From Fibrobacter sp. UWH4 (GTDB lineage Bacteria > Fibrobacterota > Fibrobacteria > Fibrobacterales > Fibrobacteraceae): a stretch of 64,000 nt of DNA. The stretch covers positions 186,001 to 250,000 of the forward strand of contig NZ_FRAY01000004.1 of NCBI RefSeq assembly GCF_900142475.1. The letters run 5' to 3'. This document shows, piece after piece, positions 45,174-55,313 of this stretch. Positions within the stretch are counted from its first letter, which is position 1. The number at the start of each line of letters is the position of its first letter. Made by a program: the position numbers and the translations under genes. Below the pieces are notes generated by a model, which was not told where the DNA came from, made no database searches, and worked only from the letters and a program-made list of their open reading frames with translations.

Positions 45174-45208
45174 ATAAAAAAATAACGGGGCATAGCCCCG
45201 CTATTTTC
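45174..45208 (-). terminator. Terminator of the V-ATPase operon
   Basis: AATAACGGGGC (45181-45191) pairs with GCCCCGCTATT (45195-45205) with one mismatch; on the minus strand the stem is followed by seven T. Confidence 0.85.
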
Positions 45209-45219
45209 ATTGTTTAGGA

Positions 45220-45268
45220 GATCCTTCGACTGAGTTTACCCCGGACTTGTTCCGGGGCTCAGGATGAC
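45220..45268. repeat. REP-like palindrome, GGATCCT family
   Basis: ATCCTTCGACTGAGTTTACC, a CCCCGGA-CTTGT-TCCGGGG hairpin (45239-45257), then CTCAGGATGACA. Outer ATCCT/AGGAT arms as at 4907 and 61829. It lies between the last V-ATPase gene and its terminator. Confidence 0.7.
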
Positions 45269-45276
45269 ACTTTGTC

Positions 45277-45732
45277 CTACGACACGAGCATCATGGAGAA
45301 CACCATGACGAACAGTGCGACGGTTTCGCCGACGCCGAGCACCATGAGGTAGTTCACCAGGCCCTTGCCGGTTTCGCCGAGGGCGTTGCAGGCGTCCGCA
45401 GCGGACTTGCCCACGTACCAGGCAGAGGCCATCATGCCGATGCCACCGAAGATACCGACACCCAGGTATGCCGCCCAGTTGGCCGGAGCCGCCTGGGACT
45501 TGTTCAGGATGTACATCATCAGGAGCATTCCGTAGATTGTCTGCGCAATCGGCGCGCCCACGAAGATGAGCAGCGTAAACAGCGCGTTCTTACCCTTGAG
45601 ATACGCCTTCTTCCAGGCCCCGATGGCCGCCATGCCGGCAGTCCCGCAGCCCAGCGCAGAACCCACCGCGGCAAGGCCCAGGGCCGCCACCGCGCCGAGT
45701 TTCGCGAGCGTTAAAAGTTGAGCTTGATCCAT
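45277..45732 (-). CDS. V-type ATPase proteolipid K, copy with altered ion site
   Basis: 151 residues, four membrane helices as two hairpins. The ion-binding Glu is Glu136 (LGVGETVALF) and Gln64 is in APIAQTIYG. Compared with sodium-pumping NtpK of Enterococcus hirae (Thr64, Gln65, Gln110, Glu139), this copy has Ala63 for Thr and Val107 for Gln110 (WYVGKSAA). It is the second of two tandem K genes (18 bases apart) and is about two-thirds identical to its neighbour by eye. It could share one rotor ring with it. Last gene of the operon. Confidence 0.88.
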   Translation of the reverse strand: MDQAQLLTLAKLGAVAALGLAAVGSALGCGTAGMAAIGAWKKAYLKGKNALFTLLIFVGAPIAQTIYGMLLMMYILNKSQAAPANWAAYLGVGIFGGIGMMASAWYVGKSAADACNALGETGKGLVNYLMVLGVGETVALFVMVFSMMLVS

Positions 45733-45750
45733 ACGTGTTACCTCGCTGGA

Positions 45751-46206
45751 TTAAAGCACCATCATGGAGAACACGAGAACGAACAGGGCCACGGTTTCCA
45801 CGATACCGAGCACCATCAGGTAGTTCACCATGCCCTTGCCGGTTTCACCGAGGGCGTCGCAGGCCACGGCCGCGGACTTGCCCTGGTACCAGGCAGAAGC
45901 CATCATGCCGAGACCGCCGAAGATACCGGCGCCGAGGCAGCCGCCCCAGTTGGTAAAGCCGGATTCAGCAGCCTTGCTCAGGATGAAGTTCATCAAGAGC
46001 ATGCCGTAAATCGTCTGGGAAATCGGGGCACCCACGAACACCAAGAGTGTGAAGAGAGCAGACTTGCCCTGGGCATAAGCCTTCTTCCACATGGTGATGG
46101 CGGACATACCAGCCGTTCCGCAACCAAGGGCGGAGCCCATTGCCGAAATGCCGAGAGCGGCAGCAGCACCCATTTTAGCGAGAGTAACCATTGTATTCGG
46201 TTCCAT
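45751..46206 (-). CDS. V-type ATPase proteolipid K, copy with sodium-like ion site
   Basis: 151 residues, four membrane helices. Glu137 (GIVETVALF), Gln64 and Ser63 (APISQTIYG) and Gln108 (WYQGKSAA) align with all side-chain ligands of the NtpK sodium site, with Ser for Thr. So this copy looks able to bind sodium, unlike the tandem copy downstream. It forms the rotor ring in the membrane with AtpI as stator partner. Confidence 0.9.
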   Translation of the reverse strand: MEPNTMVTLAKMGAAAALGISAMGSALGCGTAGMSAITMWKKAYAQGKSALFTLLVFVGAPISQTIYGMLLMNFILSKAAESGFTNWGGCLGAGIFGGLGMMASAWYQGKSAAVACDALGETGKGMVNYLMVLGIVETVALFVLVFSMMVL

Positions 46207-46245
46207 TGTTTTTTCCTCATTAAGTAGCGGGAATCATCCCTTGGT

Positions 46246-48174
46246 TTAATTTTTCTGCTTGGCGAAGGGCGCGAACGCGAATCCGCTCCATTCCTGGCCA
46301 AGTCCATTTGAAAATTCGAGTGTGTTAAGACGTACGGCGTGGACGGCGACGCCCATGACCGCAAGTGCGATGTTCAGGCCATGCACAAACAGCAGCAGGA
46401 AGGCAGCCCCGGCGATACCGACAGCGGAGCCGAACAGCGGCGAAAGCATGTCGTTGAACGCCTCGGCGATGGCCGCACCGGACATGCCCACGGCAAACAG
46501 ACGGATGTAACTGATCACGTCGGTAAAGCTGTTCACCACGTCGAGCACGAGCATCGGGATGCTGATGAAGTCCTGCTTGAGCCTCTTGGGCGGCACCGTA
46601 AAGAGCACCAGGAGTACCGCTTCCACGATGAACATCGGGATGACGAACTTCGGCATGTCGATACCGAGCACCATCTGGCAGGCCAGGAAGAACATCACCC
46701 AGCAGCCGATGAGCCAGCCCACCTGCGCCATGAACGTGGAGTCCTTGCGCTTGATGCGCACGCACACGTTCCAGATATGGGCAATACTCAGGTGGACCAC
46801 GGCGATGCAGAAGCAGAACAGCTGGATATGCTGCATCTGGGAGGCACCCGCTGCCTTCGGCACGAAGCTTTCGGGCAGAATCGTAATCGACTGGGCGAAA
46901 GCCTTGTAGGCTTCGAACTTCGCCGGGTCAGTCGGGGCGCTGGTGCGGATCCAGAGCATCGCGTTCTTCAGCGGTTCAGGCAACCAGCCGTAGTTGGTGA
47001 TGTCCAGGTAATACGTCCACCCCGCAAGCGCTGGGCTAAGCCCCAAGAAGCTTGCGTTGATGACACCCCACACGATGGTGGCGATGCTCATGAGGTAGAT
47101 AAAGTGGAAACCAGCAGGGTTCGCTTTCGGCATCTTGGAGCGGGCAAAGAGTGCCAGACCGAGGAACAACAGGCCGTAAGCCGAGTCGCCCACGATCATC
47201 GCAAAGAAGATGCTGAAGAAGCAAAGGAACACGGCCGACACGTCCACTTCCTTGTACCCCGGCGAAATGCCGATGATATCGTACAGAAACTGCATGGGAC
47301 GGCTGAGCTTGCTGTAGGTAAGCAGCGTCGGAATATCGTCGCCGTCGGCTGGGTCGTCCACCAGGAGGCCCCAGCCGTGCTCGCGGGCGGCCTTCTCGAG
47401 TTCGCCCACGCGAGGCGCAGGGCAGAAGCCCTGCACGGCGGCGACGTTCTTGTCGCCCACCATCGAGGCTTCGGCTTCGACCATGCGGTAGTCGTCACCC
47501 ACTTCGAGAAGCTTGTCCTCGATAGATTCGCGGGCACCCGAAAGTTCACCCAGGCGTTTCTCGACGCGGGCAAGCGTTTCCTTGGCTTTCGCTTCCATTT
47601 CGCGGTATTCGGCAAGGGATTTGGGCGGCATCGAGAGTTCCGTGAAGTTTCCCTTCACGGCCACAGGGGCATCTCCCCTGCTCACCACAGCTACATACTT
47701 GCCGTTTTCATCCTGGCCGAATTCCTCGATAGAACCTTCGCCATCGAGTTCGAACGGGATTTTACCGTCATGGAGCTGGTACAGTTTGACATAGATACCC
47801 TTCGCCGCGAGTGCTGCTGCCGTTGCGGGGTCCAGGTTCTTGAACATGGAAAGTTTGGTGAGTTCCTCTTCGGCCTGTTCCTTGTCGATTTCCGCCTGCT
47901 TGCTTTCGGCAACCAGTTGCTGGATTTCATCGATAAGGCTTGCAGCCGGAGCGGCTTCCTTCACAGGAGTCACACCCTTCGGGGCCTTCTCGGGCACCAC
48001 TTCCAAGGCCTTCTGCACGCGGTTTACTTCACCGCGGGCATGGTTCAGCTTGGCGCCTGCAGCCGCCTTGAGGGGCGTGAGGTGCAAAATTTCAAGCGTA
48101 CGGAGCGCCTGGAGCGTCTCTTCAACCGCACCTGCAACCGTCAGCACCGTCACTTTCTTCATAGGAGTAATCAT
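46246..48174 (-). CDS. atpI: V-type ATPase subunit I (a-subunit)
   Basis: 642 residues. N-terminal half (about 1-330) is the cytoplasmic dumbbell with long coiled-coil helices; the C-terminal half has seven or eight membrane helices (GDSAYGLLFLGLALFA, IGCWVMFFLACQMVLG, ISYIRLFAVGMSGAAIAEAFND) with the conserved Arg in SYIRLFAVGMS that works with the proteolipid Glu. It forms the ion path. The start overlaps the atpD stop by four bases. Confidence 0.92.
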   Translation of the reverse strand: MITPMKKVTVLTVAGAVEETLQALRTLEILHLTPLKAAAGAKLNHARGEVNRVQKALEVVPEKAPKGVTPVKEAAPAASLIDEIQQLVAESKQAEIDKEQAEEELTKLSMFKNLDPATAAALAAKGIYVKLYQLHDGKIPFELDGEGSIEEFGQDENGKYVAVVSRGDAPVAVKGNFTELSMPPKSLAEYREMEAKAKETLARVEKRLGELSGARESIEDKLLEVGDDYRMVEAEASMVGDKNVAAVQGFCPAPRVGELEKAAREHGWGLLVDDPADGDDIPTLLTYSKLSRPMQFLYDIIGISPGYKEVDVSAVFLCFFSIFFAMIVGDSAYGLLFLGLALFARSKMPKANPAGFHFIYLMSIATIVWGVINASFLGLSPALAGWTYYLDITNYGWLPEPLKNAMLWIRTSAPTDPAKFEAYKAFAQSITILPESFVPKAAGASQMQHIQLFCFCIAVVHLSIAHIWNVCVRIKRKDSTFMAQVGWLIGCWVMFFLACQMVLGIDMPKFVIPMFIVEAVLLVLFTVPPKRLKQDFISIPMLVLDVVNSFTDVISYIRLFAVGMSGAAIAEAFNDMLSPLFGSAVGIAGAAFLLLFVHGLNIALAVMGVAVHAVRLNTLEFSNGLGQEWSGFAFAPFAKQKN

Positions 48175-48803
48175 GCGGCGGCCTCCTTCGCGAGTGCATC
48201 CTGGGCAGCGGTACGGGCGGTAGCCTTACCCTTGGCAAGCTTGCTGCGGGCAACGCCGCTGGTCTGCTGGTCGCCCAGGAAGATGTTGATGACGCGGATA
48301 TTTTCCTTCGCCTCGGGAATCTTCACCTTTTCGAACAGGTTCACGCGCTGGCTCGTGGTACGCAGTTCCTTCGAGAGGAGTTCGTATTGACGCTCGAGCA
48401 CGCGGCGTTCGAGACGCAGCGAAATCAGGCCCTGGAGGCTTCTGATACCGTCGTCCAGCCACACGGGCGTGGTAAAGAAATCCGGAATCGAGATATTAAA
48501 ATCTACCCCGTCGTATGTCGGAATCTTCACGCCGGCGATGTTTCCTTCACCCTGGCGCACTTCCTTCACCGACAGGTACTTTGACCATTCGATGGGTTCG
48601 GCAAACAGCGAAATCCAGGAAGCCATGCTCTTGCGGAGCTTGTCCTCCTCTTCTCGCTTAGCCATCACCCTCTCCTGGATCGTGCGCATTTCCATCTGCA
48701 GCTGCTGCTTTTTCAACAGCAACGTGGGCAGATAGCGCTGGAAGCGCTTCAACGCGTCACGTTCCGCCTTGAGGGCGTTCTTTGTTAACTTGACCTTCGC
48801 CAT
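48171..48803 (-). CDS. atpD: V-type ATPase subunit D (central stalk)
   Basis: 210 residues, rich in long helices: the N-terminal KVKLTKNALKAERDALKRFQRYLPTLLLKKQQL-type coiled coil (split here only by description) and the C-terminal ERRVLERQYELLSKELRTTSQRVNLFE. This is the rotating shaft within A3B3. It follows atpB at once. The last residues (KGKATARTAAQDALAKEAAA) are a variable Ala-rich tail. Confidence 0.9.
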   Translation of the reverse strand: MAKVKLTKNALKAERDALKRFQRYLPTLLLKKQQLQMEMRTIQERVMAKREEEDKLRKSMASWISLFAEPIEWSKYLSVKEVRQGEGNIAGVKIPTYDGVDFNISIPDFFTTPVWLDDGIRSLQGLISLRLERRVLERQYELLSKELRTTSQRVNLFEKVKIPEAKENIRVINIFLGDQQTSGVARSKLAKGKATARTAAQDALAKEAAA

Positions 48804-48804
48804 A

Positions 48805-50106
48805 TTACCCCTTCTTGGGCCAATATTCGTTGATCATCTTGGTCGGAATACCGGTTTCTTCAGGAGCGAAGCAGTCGGCAAGGATTTCCCAGCCAAGGTC
48901 CAATGCCTTTTCAAGAGGAATGTTCACGGAGAGGTCCATCATTTCCTTCTCGAAACGGGCACCGTATTTCAGCAGTTTCTGGTCCCAGTTACTCATGTTG
49001 AAGCCCATGGACTGCTTTTCCAAAGTTTCCTTGTAGCTTGCGTACAGCTGGATCATGGTGTTCATGATGGTACGGTGGTCGCTACGGGTCTTGCCGTTCA
49101 CCTGCTGCTTCAAACGGCTCAAAGAACCGAACGGTTCAATACGGCCCTTACGCAGGTAGAACTGACCTTCGGTAATGTAACCGGTGTTATCCGGAACCGG
49201 GTGGGTCACGTCGTCGCCAGGCATGGTGGTCACGGCGAGAATGGTAATGGAACCGGCATCGCTGAAGTCCACGGCCTTTTCGTAACGGCTGGCCAGCTGA
49301 GAGTAAAGGTCGCCAGGGTAACCGCGGTTCGACGGAATCTGTTCCATCGTAATGGCGATTTCCTTCATGGCGTCGGCAAAGTTCGTCATGTCGGTAAGGA
49401 GCACGAGCACGTTCTTGCCTTCGGTAGCAAACTTTTCAGCCACGGCAAGGGATGCATCCGGCACGAGCAAGCATTCCACAATCGGGTCAGAGGCGGTGTG
49501 CATGAACATCACCGTACGGCTCAAAGCACCGTTCTTTTCGAGGAAGTCCTTCAGGTACAGGTAGTCATCGTGCTTCAGGCCCATACCGCCGAGGATAATC
49601 ACGTCCACTTCGGCCTGCAAGGCGATGCGGGCCAAGAGTTCGTTATACGGTTCACCGGCGATAGAGAAAATCGGGAGCTTCTGGGAAACGACGAGCGTGT
49701 TGAACACGTCGATCATCGGGATACCCGTACGCACCATCGTCTTCGGGATGATACGCTTGGCGGGGTTCACGGAAGGACCGCCGATAGTAATGCGTTCGCC
49801 ATCCACTTCGGGACCGTTGTCGCGGGGCTTGCCGGCACCGTTAAACACGCGGCCAAGCAAGGCTTCGCTGTACGGAACCTTCATCGGTTCGCCCAAGAAG
49901 CGAACTTCGGAGTCGGTGGAAATACCGCGGGCACCTGCGAACACCTGCAAGTCCACCATGTCGCCGTCAATACGGATCACGCGGGCAAGGGATGTTCCGA
50001 ACGAGCTTGTCACCTGGGCAAGTTCCTGGTTTGCTACACCTTCGGCACGGAGCGTAATCACGGAACCGGCGATGCGTTCAATACGATGGTATGCCACATT
50101 ATGCAT
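48805..50106 (-). CDS. atpB: V-type ATPase subunit B
   Basis: 433 residues, non-catalytic subunit. It lacks a Walker A loop and has the family segments [36 protein letters not shown] and [16 protein letters not shown]. Its start overlaps the end of atpA by 8 bases, and GGAGG within atpA serves as ribosome-binding site. It alternates with subunit A in the catalytic hexamer. Confidence 0.94.
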   Translation of the reverse strand: MHNVAYHRIERIAGSVITLRAEGVANQELAQVTSSFGTSLARVIRIDGDMVDLQVFAGARGISTDSEVRFLGEPMKVPYSEALLGRVFNGAGKPRDNGPEVDGERITIGGPSVNPAKRIIPKTMVRTGIPMIDVFNTLVVSQKLPIFSIAGEPYNELLARIALQAEVDVIILGGMGLKHDDYLYLKDFLEKNGALSRTVMFMHTASDPIVECLLVPDASLAVAEKFATEGKNVLVLLTDMTNFADAMKEIAITMEQIPSNRGYPGDLYSQLASRYEKAVDFSDAGSITILAVTTMPGDDVTHPVPDNTGYITEGQFYLRKGRIEPFGSLSRLKQQVNGKTRSDHRTIMNTMIQLYASYKETLEKQSMGFNMSNWDQKLLKYGARFEKEMMDLSVNIPLEKALDLGWEILADCFAPEETGIPTKMINEYWPKKG

Positions 50107-51856
50107 TAGCGGAAACCTCCTTCACGGAAGCGAAAATACTTTGTTCAAGGTCCTTGAATTCCTGGGAATCGAACTTGACGCGGTTCCAGTCCTTCGTCGA
50201 CTGAGTGAGCTTGAGGAAGAACGTACGGGCGACGTCCTTTTCGCTGAACTTCATCGGGGTCTTGAGGATGGTGTAAACCTTGTCGAACACGTACTTCTGA
50301 CGTTCAGCGGAGCAGGCGGCGTCGATTTCGTTGTAGGCGTCCTGCTGCAGGTAAACGGCATCGAGGTATTCGGACTTCAGGTAAATCACGAAGTCGTCGA
50401 TCGAGGTACCTTCTTCGCCCACCACCTTCATCATGTTGTTCACGTCCACGCCGTTTGCGAGGATGTGACGGGCTTCGGCAACCTTCTTGCTGTCGATGAT
50501 GCCTTCGTACTTGGACCAGGAATCCAGCGGGTGGATTGCCGGGAAGCGGCGCTGGTCGGAACGTTCACGGCTAAGGCCGAGGAATGCGCCCACCACCTTC
50601 AGGGTTGCCTGGGTCACCGGTTCTTCGAAGTTACCACCTGCAGGCGACACGGAACCGCAAATCGTCACGGAACCGGTAGAGCCGTCCTTGAGGCGAACCA
50701 CGCCACCGCGTTCATAGAAGGCGGCAATCACGGATTCGAGGTAGGCCGGGAAGGCTTCTTCGCCCGGAATTTCTTCCAAGCGGCCGCTCATTTCACGCAA
50801 GGCCTGTGCCCAACGGGAAGTCGAGTCAGCCAAGAGGAGCACGTTCAGGCCCATTTGGCGGTAGTATTCGGCGAGAGTCACGCCCGTATAAACGGAAGCT
50901 TCACGGGCAGCCACCGGCATCGAAGACGTGTTACAAATAATCAGCGTACGTTCCATCAGGGACTTGCCGGTACGCGGGTCAATCAGTTCAGGGAATTCGC
51001 GGAGGGTTTCCACCACTTCACCTGCACGTTCACCGCAAGCGGCCAAGATCACGATATCCACGTCGGCGTAGCGGCTCATGAGCTGCTGAAGCACGGTCTT
51101 ACCGGCACCGAAGGGGCCCGGCGTACAGAACGTACCGCCCTGCATCACGGGGAAGAACGTATCGATAATGCGCTGCTGCATGGTCAGAGGCTTGCTCGGG
51201 CGCAGGCGTTCTTCGTAGGCCTTGATCGGCATCTTCACCGGCCAGGTCTGCACCATGGTCACGTCCTGGGTTTCGCCCTTGTCGTTCTTGAGCTTGGCGA
51301 CCACATCTTCAACCACATGTTCGCCAGCGGCAGAGACCGATTCCACGGTCCACTTGCCGAGCAGGCGGAACGGCACCATGATGCGGTGCGTGAACACGCC
51401 TTCGGGCACGGTGCCGAGCGTATCGCCCGCGACCACCACATCGCCCGCCTTCGCGACCGGGGTAAACGCCCACTTCTTGTCGCGGGGGAGCGCCTTCAAG
51501 TACTTACCGCGCTGCAGGAAGAAGCCGCATTCTTCGGCAAGCTTCGGGAGCGGGTTCTGCAGACCGTCAAACACCTGGGTCAAAAGGCCGGGGCCAAGTT
51601 CTACGGACAAAAGTTCGCCGGTGAATTCCACCTCGTCACCCGTCTTTAAACCCGTGGTGTCTTCGAACACCTGGAGTTCGGCGTAGTCACCGCGGATACG
51701 GATGACTTCGCTCTTGAGGGGGATAACTTCGGACTTGCCGTCCTTGTTTTTCTGAGTAAGCTTGGCATACGCCACTTCGTTCTGGGACACGGCGCTTTCG
51801 AACTTGACGCGAATCAGGTTACCGTTGACGCCGATGATTTTTCCGATACTAGCCAT
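50099..51856 (-). CDS. atpA: V-type ATPase catalytic subunit A
   Basis: 585 residues from the ATG at 51856, which has GGAGGT about 10 bases upstream; a further ATG at 51877 overlaps the upstream gene and is less likely. Walker A is [12 protein letters not shown], followed by [17 protein letters not shown] and [17 protein letters not shown]; the bulge domain typical of V-type A is at about 115-185. It hydrolyses or makes ATP. In fermenters with V-type enzymes this usually runs as an ion pump. Confidence 0.95.
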   Translation of the reverse strand: MASIGKIIGVNGNLIRVKFESAVSQNEVAYAKLTQKNKDGKSEVIPLKSEVIRIRGDYAELQVFEDTTGLKTGDEVEFTGELLSVELGPGLLTQVFDGLQNPLPKLAEECGFFLQRGKYLKALPRDKKWAFTPVAKAGDVVVAGDTLGTVPEGVFTHRIMVPFRLLGKWTVESVSAAGEHVVEDVVAKLKNDKGETQDVTMVQTWPVKMPIKAYEERLRPSKPLTMQQRIIDTFFPVMQGGTFCTPGPFGAGKTVLQQLMSRYADVDIVILAACGERAGEVVETLREFPELIDPRTGKSLMERTLIICNTSSMPVAAREASVYTGVTLAEYYRQMGLNVLLLADSTSRWAQALREMSGRLEEIPGEEAFPAYLESVIAAFYERGGVVRLKDGSTGSVTICGSVSPAGGNFEEPVTQATLKVVGAFLGLSRERSDQRRFPAIHPLDSWSKYEGIIDSKKVAEARHILANGVDVNNMMKVVGEEGTSIDDFVIYLKSEYLDAVYLQQDAYNEIDAACSAERQKYVFDKVYTILKTPMKFSEKDVARTFFLKLTQSTKDWNRVKFDSQEFKDLEQSIFASVKEVSANA

Positions 51857-51873
51857 TGAAAATGGACCTCCGG

Positions 51874-52431
51874 TCATTCCTGTGCCGCCGCAGGGGCGTA
51901 CGCAGGATCGTTTGCATTAATAACATTCAACACGGCAGCGTCGCCCGCTTGTTCGGAGAGGCGCGCCCAACGTTCACAAATCTTCAGTTTGATCGCATAA
52001 GCGTAAACATGCTTGACGGTACCCTCGCCCACACCTGCAAGCGAGTCCACAAGCCAGAAACGGGCCTTGTCGATATCCTGCTCTTTTTCCATAGGATTCG
52101 ACTTGGCAAACGCATCTTGAATCATCTTGGCAAAGGCGACATCGTAACCCGGGAAGGACTTTTCCGTAAAACGGATATCGGGCCCCCATGCGCTTGCACG
52201 GAGCCTGCCCGAAACGTTCTTCATCTGGATTTCGTGGGCCTTGTAGGCGCGCACGAACTCGTCGTCGCACTCTTCGCATTCACCGTCATCCAGAAGCGCG
52301 TCCAGAGCCGCAAGTTCCGGCTCGGACAGCACGCCGATGCAGCGGTGGCGAAAATCTTCCATACTGAGCGGGGCTGGATCGCCGAACTCAATCATCGGAA
52401 GAGATGCCATCAAGTAAGAAGGACTGCTCAT
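51874..52431 (-). CDS. DUF2764-like V-ATPase-associated protein
   Basis: 185 residues from the ATG at 52431. Soluble, mostly helical, opening with SYLMASLPMIEFGDPAPLS, a pattern of DUF2764 proteins that sit between subunits E and A in V-type operons of Bacteroidota, Chlamydiae and spirochaetes. These operons lack a recognisable subunit C, so it may fill that role at the stalk-rotor junction. The function is inferred from position. Confidence 0.75.
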   Translation of the reverse strand: MSSPSYLMASLPMIEFGDPAPLSMEDFRHRCIGVLSEPELAALDALLDDGECEECDDEFVRAYKAHEIQMKNVSGRLRASAWGPDIRFTEKSFPGYDVAFAKMIQDAFAKSNPMEKEQDIDKARFWLVDSLAGVGEGTVKHVYAYAIKLKICERWARLSEQAGDAAVLNVINANDPAYAPAAAQE

Positions 52432-52443
52432 CAAGTACCCGCG

Positions 52444-53046
52444 TTACTTCGCCTGTGCGGCAGCGTTTACCACTCTGGCAAGTTGCGGACGGAGCAGGGC
52501 CGAAAGAGCGTCGGCCATTGCAGCTTCTGTAAATTCGTGGGTGACCTTGCCGCCATCGAGCTTGATGCGGAAGCCGAACTTGACACCCTTGTCGCTTTCG
52601 ACCTTCACGCCGGCGGAAAGCTGCTTGGCAAACTCGCCCATCACAAAGGATGTAAGCTTCTTGGCATCGGCTTCGGAGAAATCCACCTCGATGTCGGAGG
52701 TATAGGACTTAGCTACCGTGAGGAGCATGCTCTTGACAGTGGATTCGTCCAGGGACTTTTCCACCTGGAGGTTCAAAAGGTCCATAATCATCTTTTCGAG
52801 ATTCTTGCCTACCGAAAGCAAAAGGTCGCGGGCGGACTGTTCCAGGGTGCGTTCGCTACGTTCCGTGAACGCTTCGGCGTCCTTGTCGGCCTTTTCCAGA
52901 CGGGCGGACGCTTCGGCCTCGGCAGCCTTCACGATATCGGCCGCCTTTTCCTTGGCCTTGGCAATGATCGCCGCCGCCTCGTTTTCTGCTTTATCGACAG
53001 CATCTTTCTGGATGCGTTCCATAAGGTATTGCAAGTCTTCTGCCAT
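52444..53046 (-). CDS. atpE: V-type ATPase subunit E (peripheral stalk)
   Basis: 200 residues from the ATG at 53046, with GGAG seven bases upstream. The first 90 residues are a charged helix (ENEAAAIIAKAKEKAADIVK) of the kind that forms the peripheral stalk; the C-terminal half is the globular domain that caps A3B3. First gene of the eight-gene unit E-DUF2764-A-B-D-I-K-K. Subunits C, F and G are not recognisable. Confidence 0.85.
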   Translation of the reverse strand: MAEDLQYLMERIQKDAVDKAENEAAAIIAKAKEKAADIVKAAEAEASARLEKADKDAEAFTERSERTLEQSARDLLLSVGKNLEKMIMDLLNLQVEKSLDESTVKSMLLTVAKSYTSDIEVDFSEADAKKLTSFVMGEFAKQLSAGVKVESDKGVKFGFRIKLDGGKVTHEFTEAAMADALSALLRPQLARVVNAAAQAK

Positions 53047-53255
53047 ATATATCTCCAATAACAGATTTAGGGGTCAAAAGACCCCTTTCGGATTTTTTGA
53101 TACTAATATACAAGTAATTTTGGCAAAAAGTTCAAAAAAAACGCAAATTTTTCAAAAAAAACGACGAATTTTCATTTTTTGCCGATGAATGCGTAAGATT
53201 AATGTAAAAAAGTGAAAACCTTTGAACAAAGAAAGCGAAAAGTGTAAAAGCATCG

Positions 53256-55313
53256 TCAAACACGCCATCTCTGCATTTCGTAGTCGCGGAGAAACTCTAG
53301 CGCTTTACGGATTATTTTTCGACGGTTCGGGGTAGATTTCGAGGAATCCTGTGGAGCGTCAAGTTTCGCAATTTCAGCATCGAGTTGCCGCAGAAAACAG
53401 CCAACGGTTTCGCCTGTTTCACGACGGAACCCCACCTTGGCAAGTTCCTTTTCGCACCGGTCAAGGCGCTTGACCCAGAGGACGGCCCGCGGCGAAACAA
53501 AGCTCCGTTTTTTTTCGCTTTGTCTATATAATATATAGAGTTTCCTGCCAACAAAGGCAGCGACTAGTACAACAAGCACCGCATACAGAATCGGGCTTTC
53601 CAAGAGAGCGGTCGACTGATTCTGCCAACTATCGACGACTCGACGCCACTCGCCTTCTTTAAGGGCATGCATCACGCGGGCTAGGCGCCCGCGCACGCCC
53701 TCCCATTTGACGCTCCACCAGCTGGGTGCATCCGCAAACTGCGGCAAAATGGGAGGCGTCGGGTCGAAGATCACCCAGCGGTTATCCACAAAAGCTTCGA
53801 CCCATGCATGCGAATGCTTGCGCCGGAAAATACTATAAGGCAGCCCCTCGACCACTTCAGGATTTGCAAAGCCCGTCACATACCGCGAGGGAATTCCCAG
53901 GCGGCGAAGCACCAGCGTCGAAAGCGTCGCATAGTATTCGCAGAAGCCCTGCTTTTCACGCCAGAAAACAGCTAACGGCTCATTCTTCGCCCCATTCCAG
54001 CGCGTAATTCCCGGCACCGAGAGCGAGTAGGTGAAATTTGCGAGGTAATAAGCCAACATTTTCTGCAACACCAGCGCGTCCGGCATCGATTTTGCAAGTG
54101 CTGCAGAATCCACCGCCGCAGAGTCGCGCAATCCCATCGCCGCAATCACGGTATCAATCAGCGGCAAGTACCGCTCGCCCACCAGCAAATCACCTTCACT
54201 CGGTGCCATCAGAGAATCCGGCAACGAGCATGCCTCCGGCACAATTTCGGCCGAGACAGGCTTGCACTTGAAATAATGCCAGTCAGAACGTTTTCCGTTT
54301 CCGTCCAAGCCCTGCACCATGCCGCCCGCGTAATAGGTCAGCGAATCCACATCTTTCGCCGCAAAGCCCACGGCACCGTACGGCGCAAACACAAAGCCAA
54401 AGTTATTGAGCGTCGATTGCACCCAGATTTGTTCTACATCGCGCAATGAATCGGCCTTCGTCAGCGAATCCGCGGTTTCAAATACCGCATAGTCCACCTG
54501 GTAATAAGCCGGATAAAGGCGTTTCGCAAATTTTGTCGGCAACTTCCAAATGCCCGCCACATACTTTTCGTAGCTGGCCGCCTTAAAGTAACGCGACGGT
54601 TGCTTATCCCACACGCGCAATACCACCTGGCTATTGTAGCGGGAATTGTAATTGCTCCCGAAGCTTCCCAACGCCGCGACCGGATCAAAGCCCATCATTC
54701 GTTCGCGCTGGTAATAGTTTTCGGCCATCTGCGCGCCATAACGGTAACGCTGCGTTTTCCAGTATTGCCAACCACCGTAGGAGATGGCGCCAAGGGCCGC
54801 TATCACGAGCAAAAAGAGCCCGTACTTGTAGGGCGCTGTACCGCGGCGGCTATAGGCGCAAAGAGCCAGCAAGAATCCGACAAACCCCACAAAGCCCCAG
54901 CCGTGCGGCACCATGTACATTCCAAAGAGTAACGCGCCCACGCCATCGAAGGCGACAAAAACCTCAAAGCCGCCGTTTCCGCGGCTCCGTTCCTGCAAAG
55001 CCGCCAAATACAGCAAGTAAATTCCCGGCAAGAATATCAGATATGGCGACACGCCGTTTTCAACGGACGGAGTCATCACCCAGAAAAGCGCTAGCGGTAC
55101 AATCGCGCCGTAAGCGAGAATCTTATTGTAACGCGGGCGCTTCGCAAATTCGCGGCGGCGCGTCGCATTCAACACGCCAACGACCGCAAAGTAAATTGCA
55201 AATAAAAGTCCAAGCCACAAAAAGTCAAACGTATGCCCCAGATTCACCGAGGCAAGGCAAAGGAATAACACCTTGAAGGCGTAGCGGATGTCAACTTTTT
55301 CGCTAGCCATCAT
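53256..55313 (-). CDS. TgpA-type membrane transglutaminase-like protein
   Basis: 685 residues. Five or six N-terminal membrane helices (about 10-185), a large extracytoplasmic domain with the triad Cys in QGFCEYYATLSTLVLRRLG, His in RKHSHAWVEAF and Asp in WVIFDPTP, then one membrane helix (about 560-580) and a cytoplasmic tail. It matches the DUF3488/TgpA family that accompanies MoxR and DUF58 genes. The start overlaps the DUF58 stop (ATGA). Substrate unknown; cross-linking or proteolysis of envelope proteins is likely for the family. Confidence 0.85.
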   Translation of the reverse strand: MMASEKVDIRYAFKVLFLCLASVNLGHTFDFLWLGLLFAIYFAVVGVLNATRRREFAKRPRYNKILAYGAIVPLALFWVMTPSVENGVSPYLIFLPGIYLLYLAALQERSRGNGGFEVFVAFDGVGALLFGMYMVPHGWGFVGFVGFLLALCAYSRRGTAPYKYGLFLLVIAALGAISYGGWQYWKTQRYRYGAQMAENYYQRERMMGFDPVAALGSFGSNYNSRYNSQVVLRVWDKQPSRYFKAASYEKYVAGIWKLPTKFAKRLYPAYYQVDYAVFETADSLTKADSLRDVEQIWVQSTLNNFGFVFAPYGAVGFAAKDVDSLTYYAGGMVQGLDGNGKRSDWHYFKCKPVSAEIVPEACSLPDSLMAPSEGDLLVGERYLPLIDTVIAAMGLRDSAAVDSAALAKSMPDALVLQKMLAYYLANFTYSLSVPGITRWNGAKNEPLAVFWREKQGFCEYYATLSTLVLRRLGIPSRYVTGFANPEVVEGLPYSIFRRKHSHAWVEAFVDNRWVIFDPTPPILPQFADAPSWWSVKWEGVRGRLARVMHALKEGEWRRVVDSWQNQSTALLESPILYAVLVVLVAAFVGRKLYILYRQSEKKRSFVSPRAVLWVKRLDRCEKELAKVGFRRETGETVGCFLRQLDAEIAKLDAPQDSSKSTPNRRKIIRKALEFLRDYEMQRWRV

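Noticed and set aside
46339-48390. 683-residue plus-strand ORF
   Set aside because: Antisense to atpI; His/Arg-rich mirror frame with no recognisable fold.
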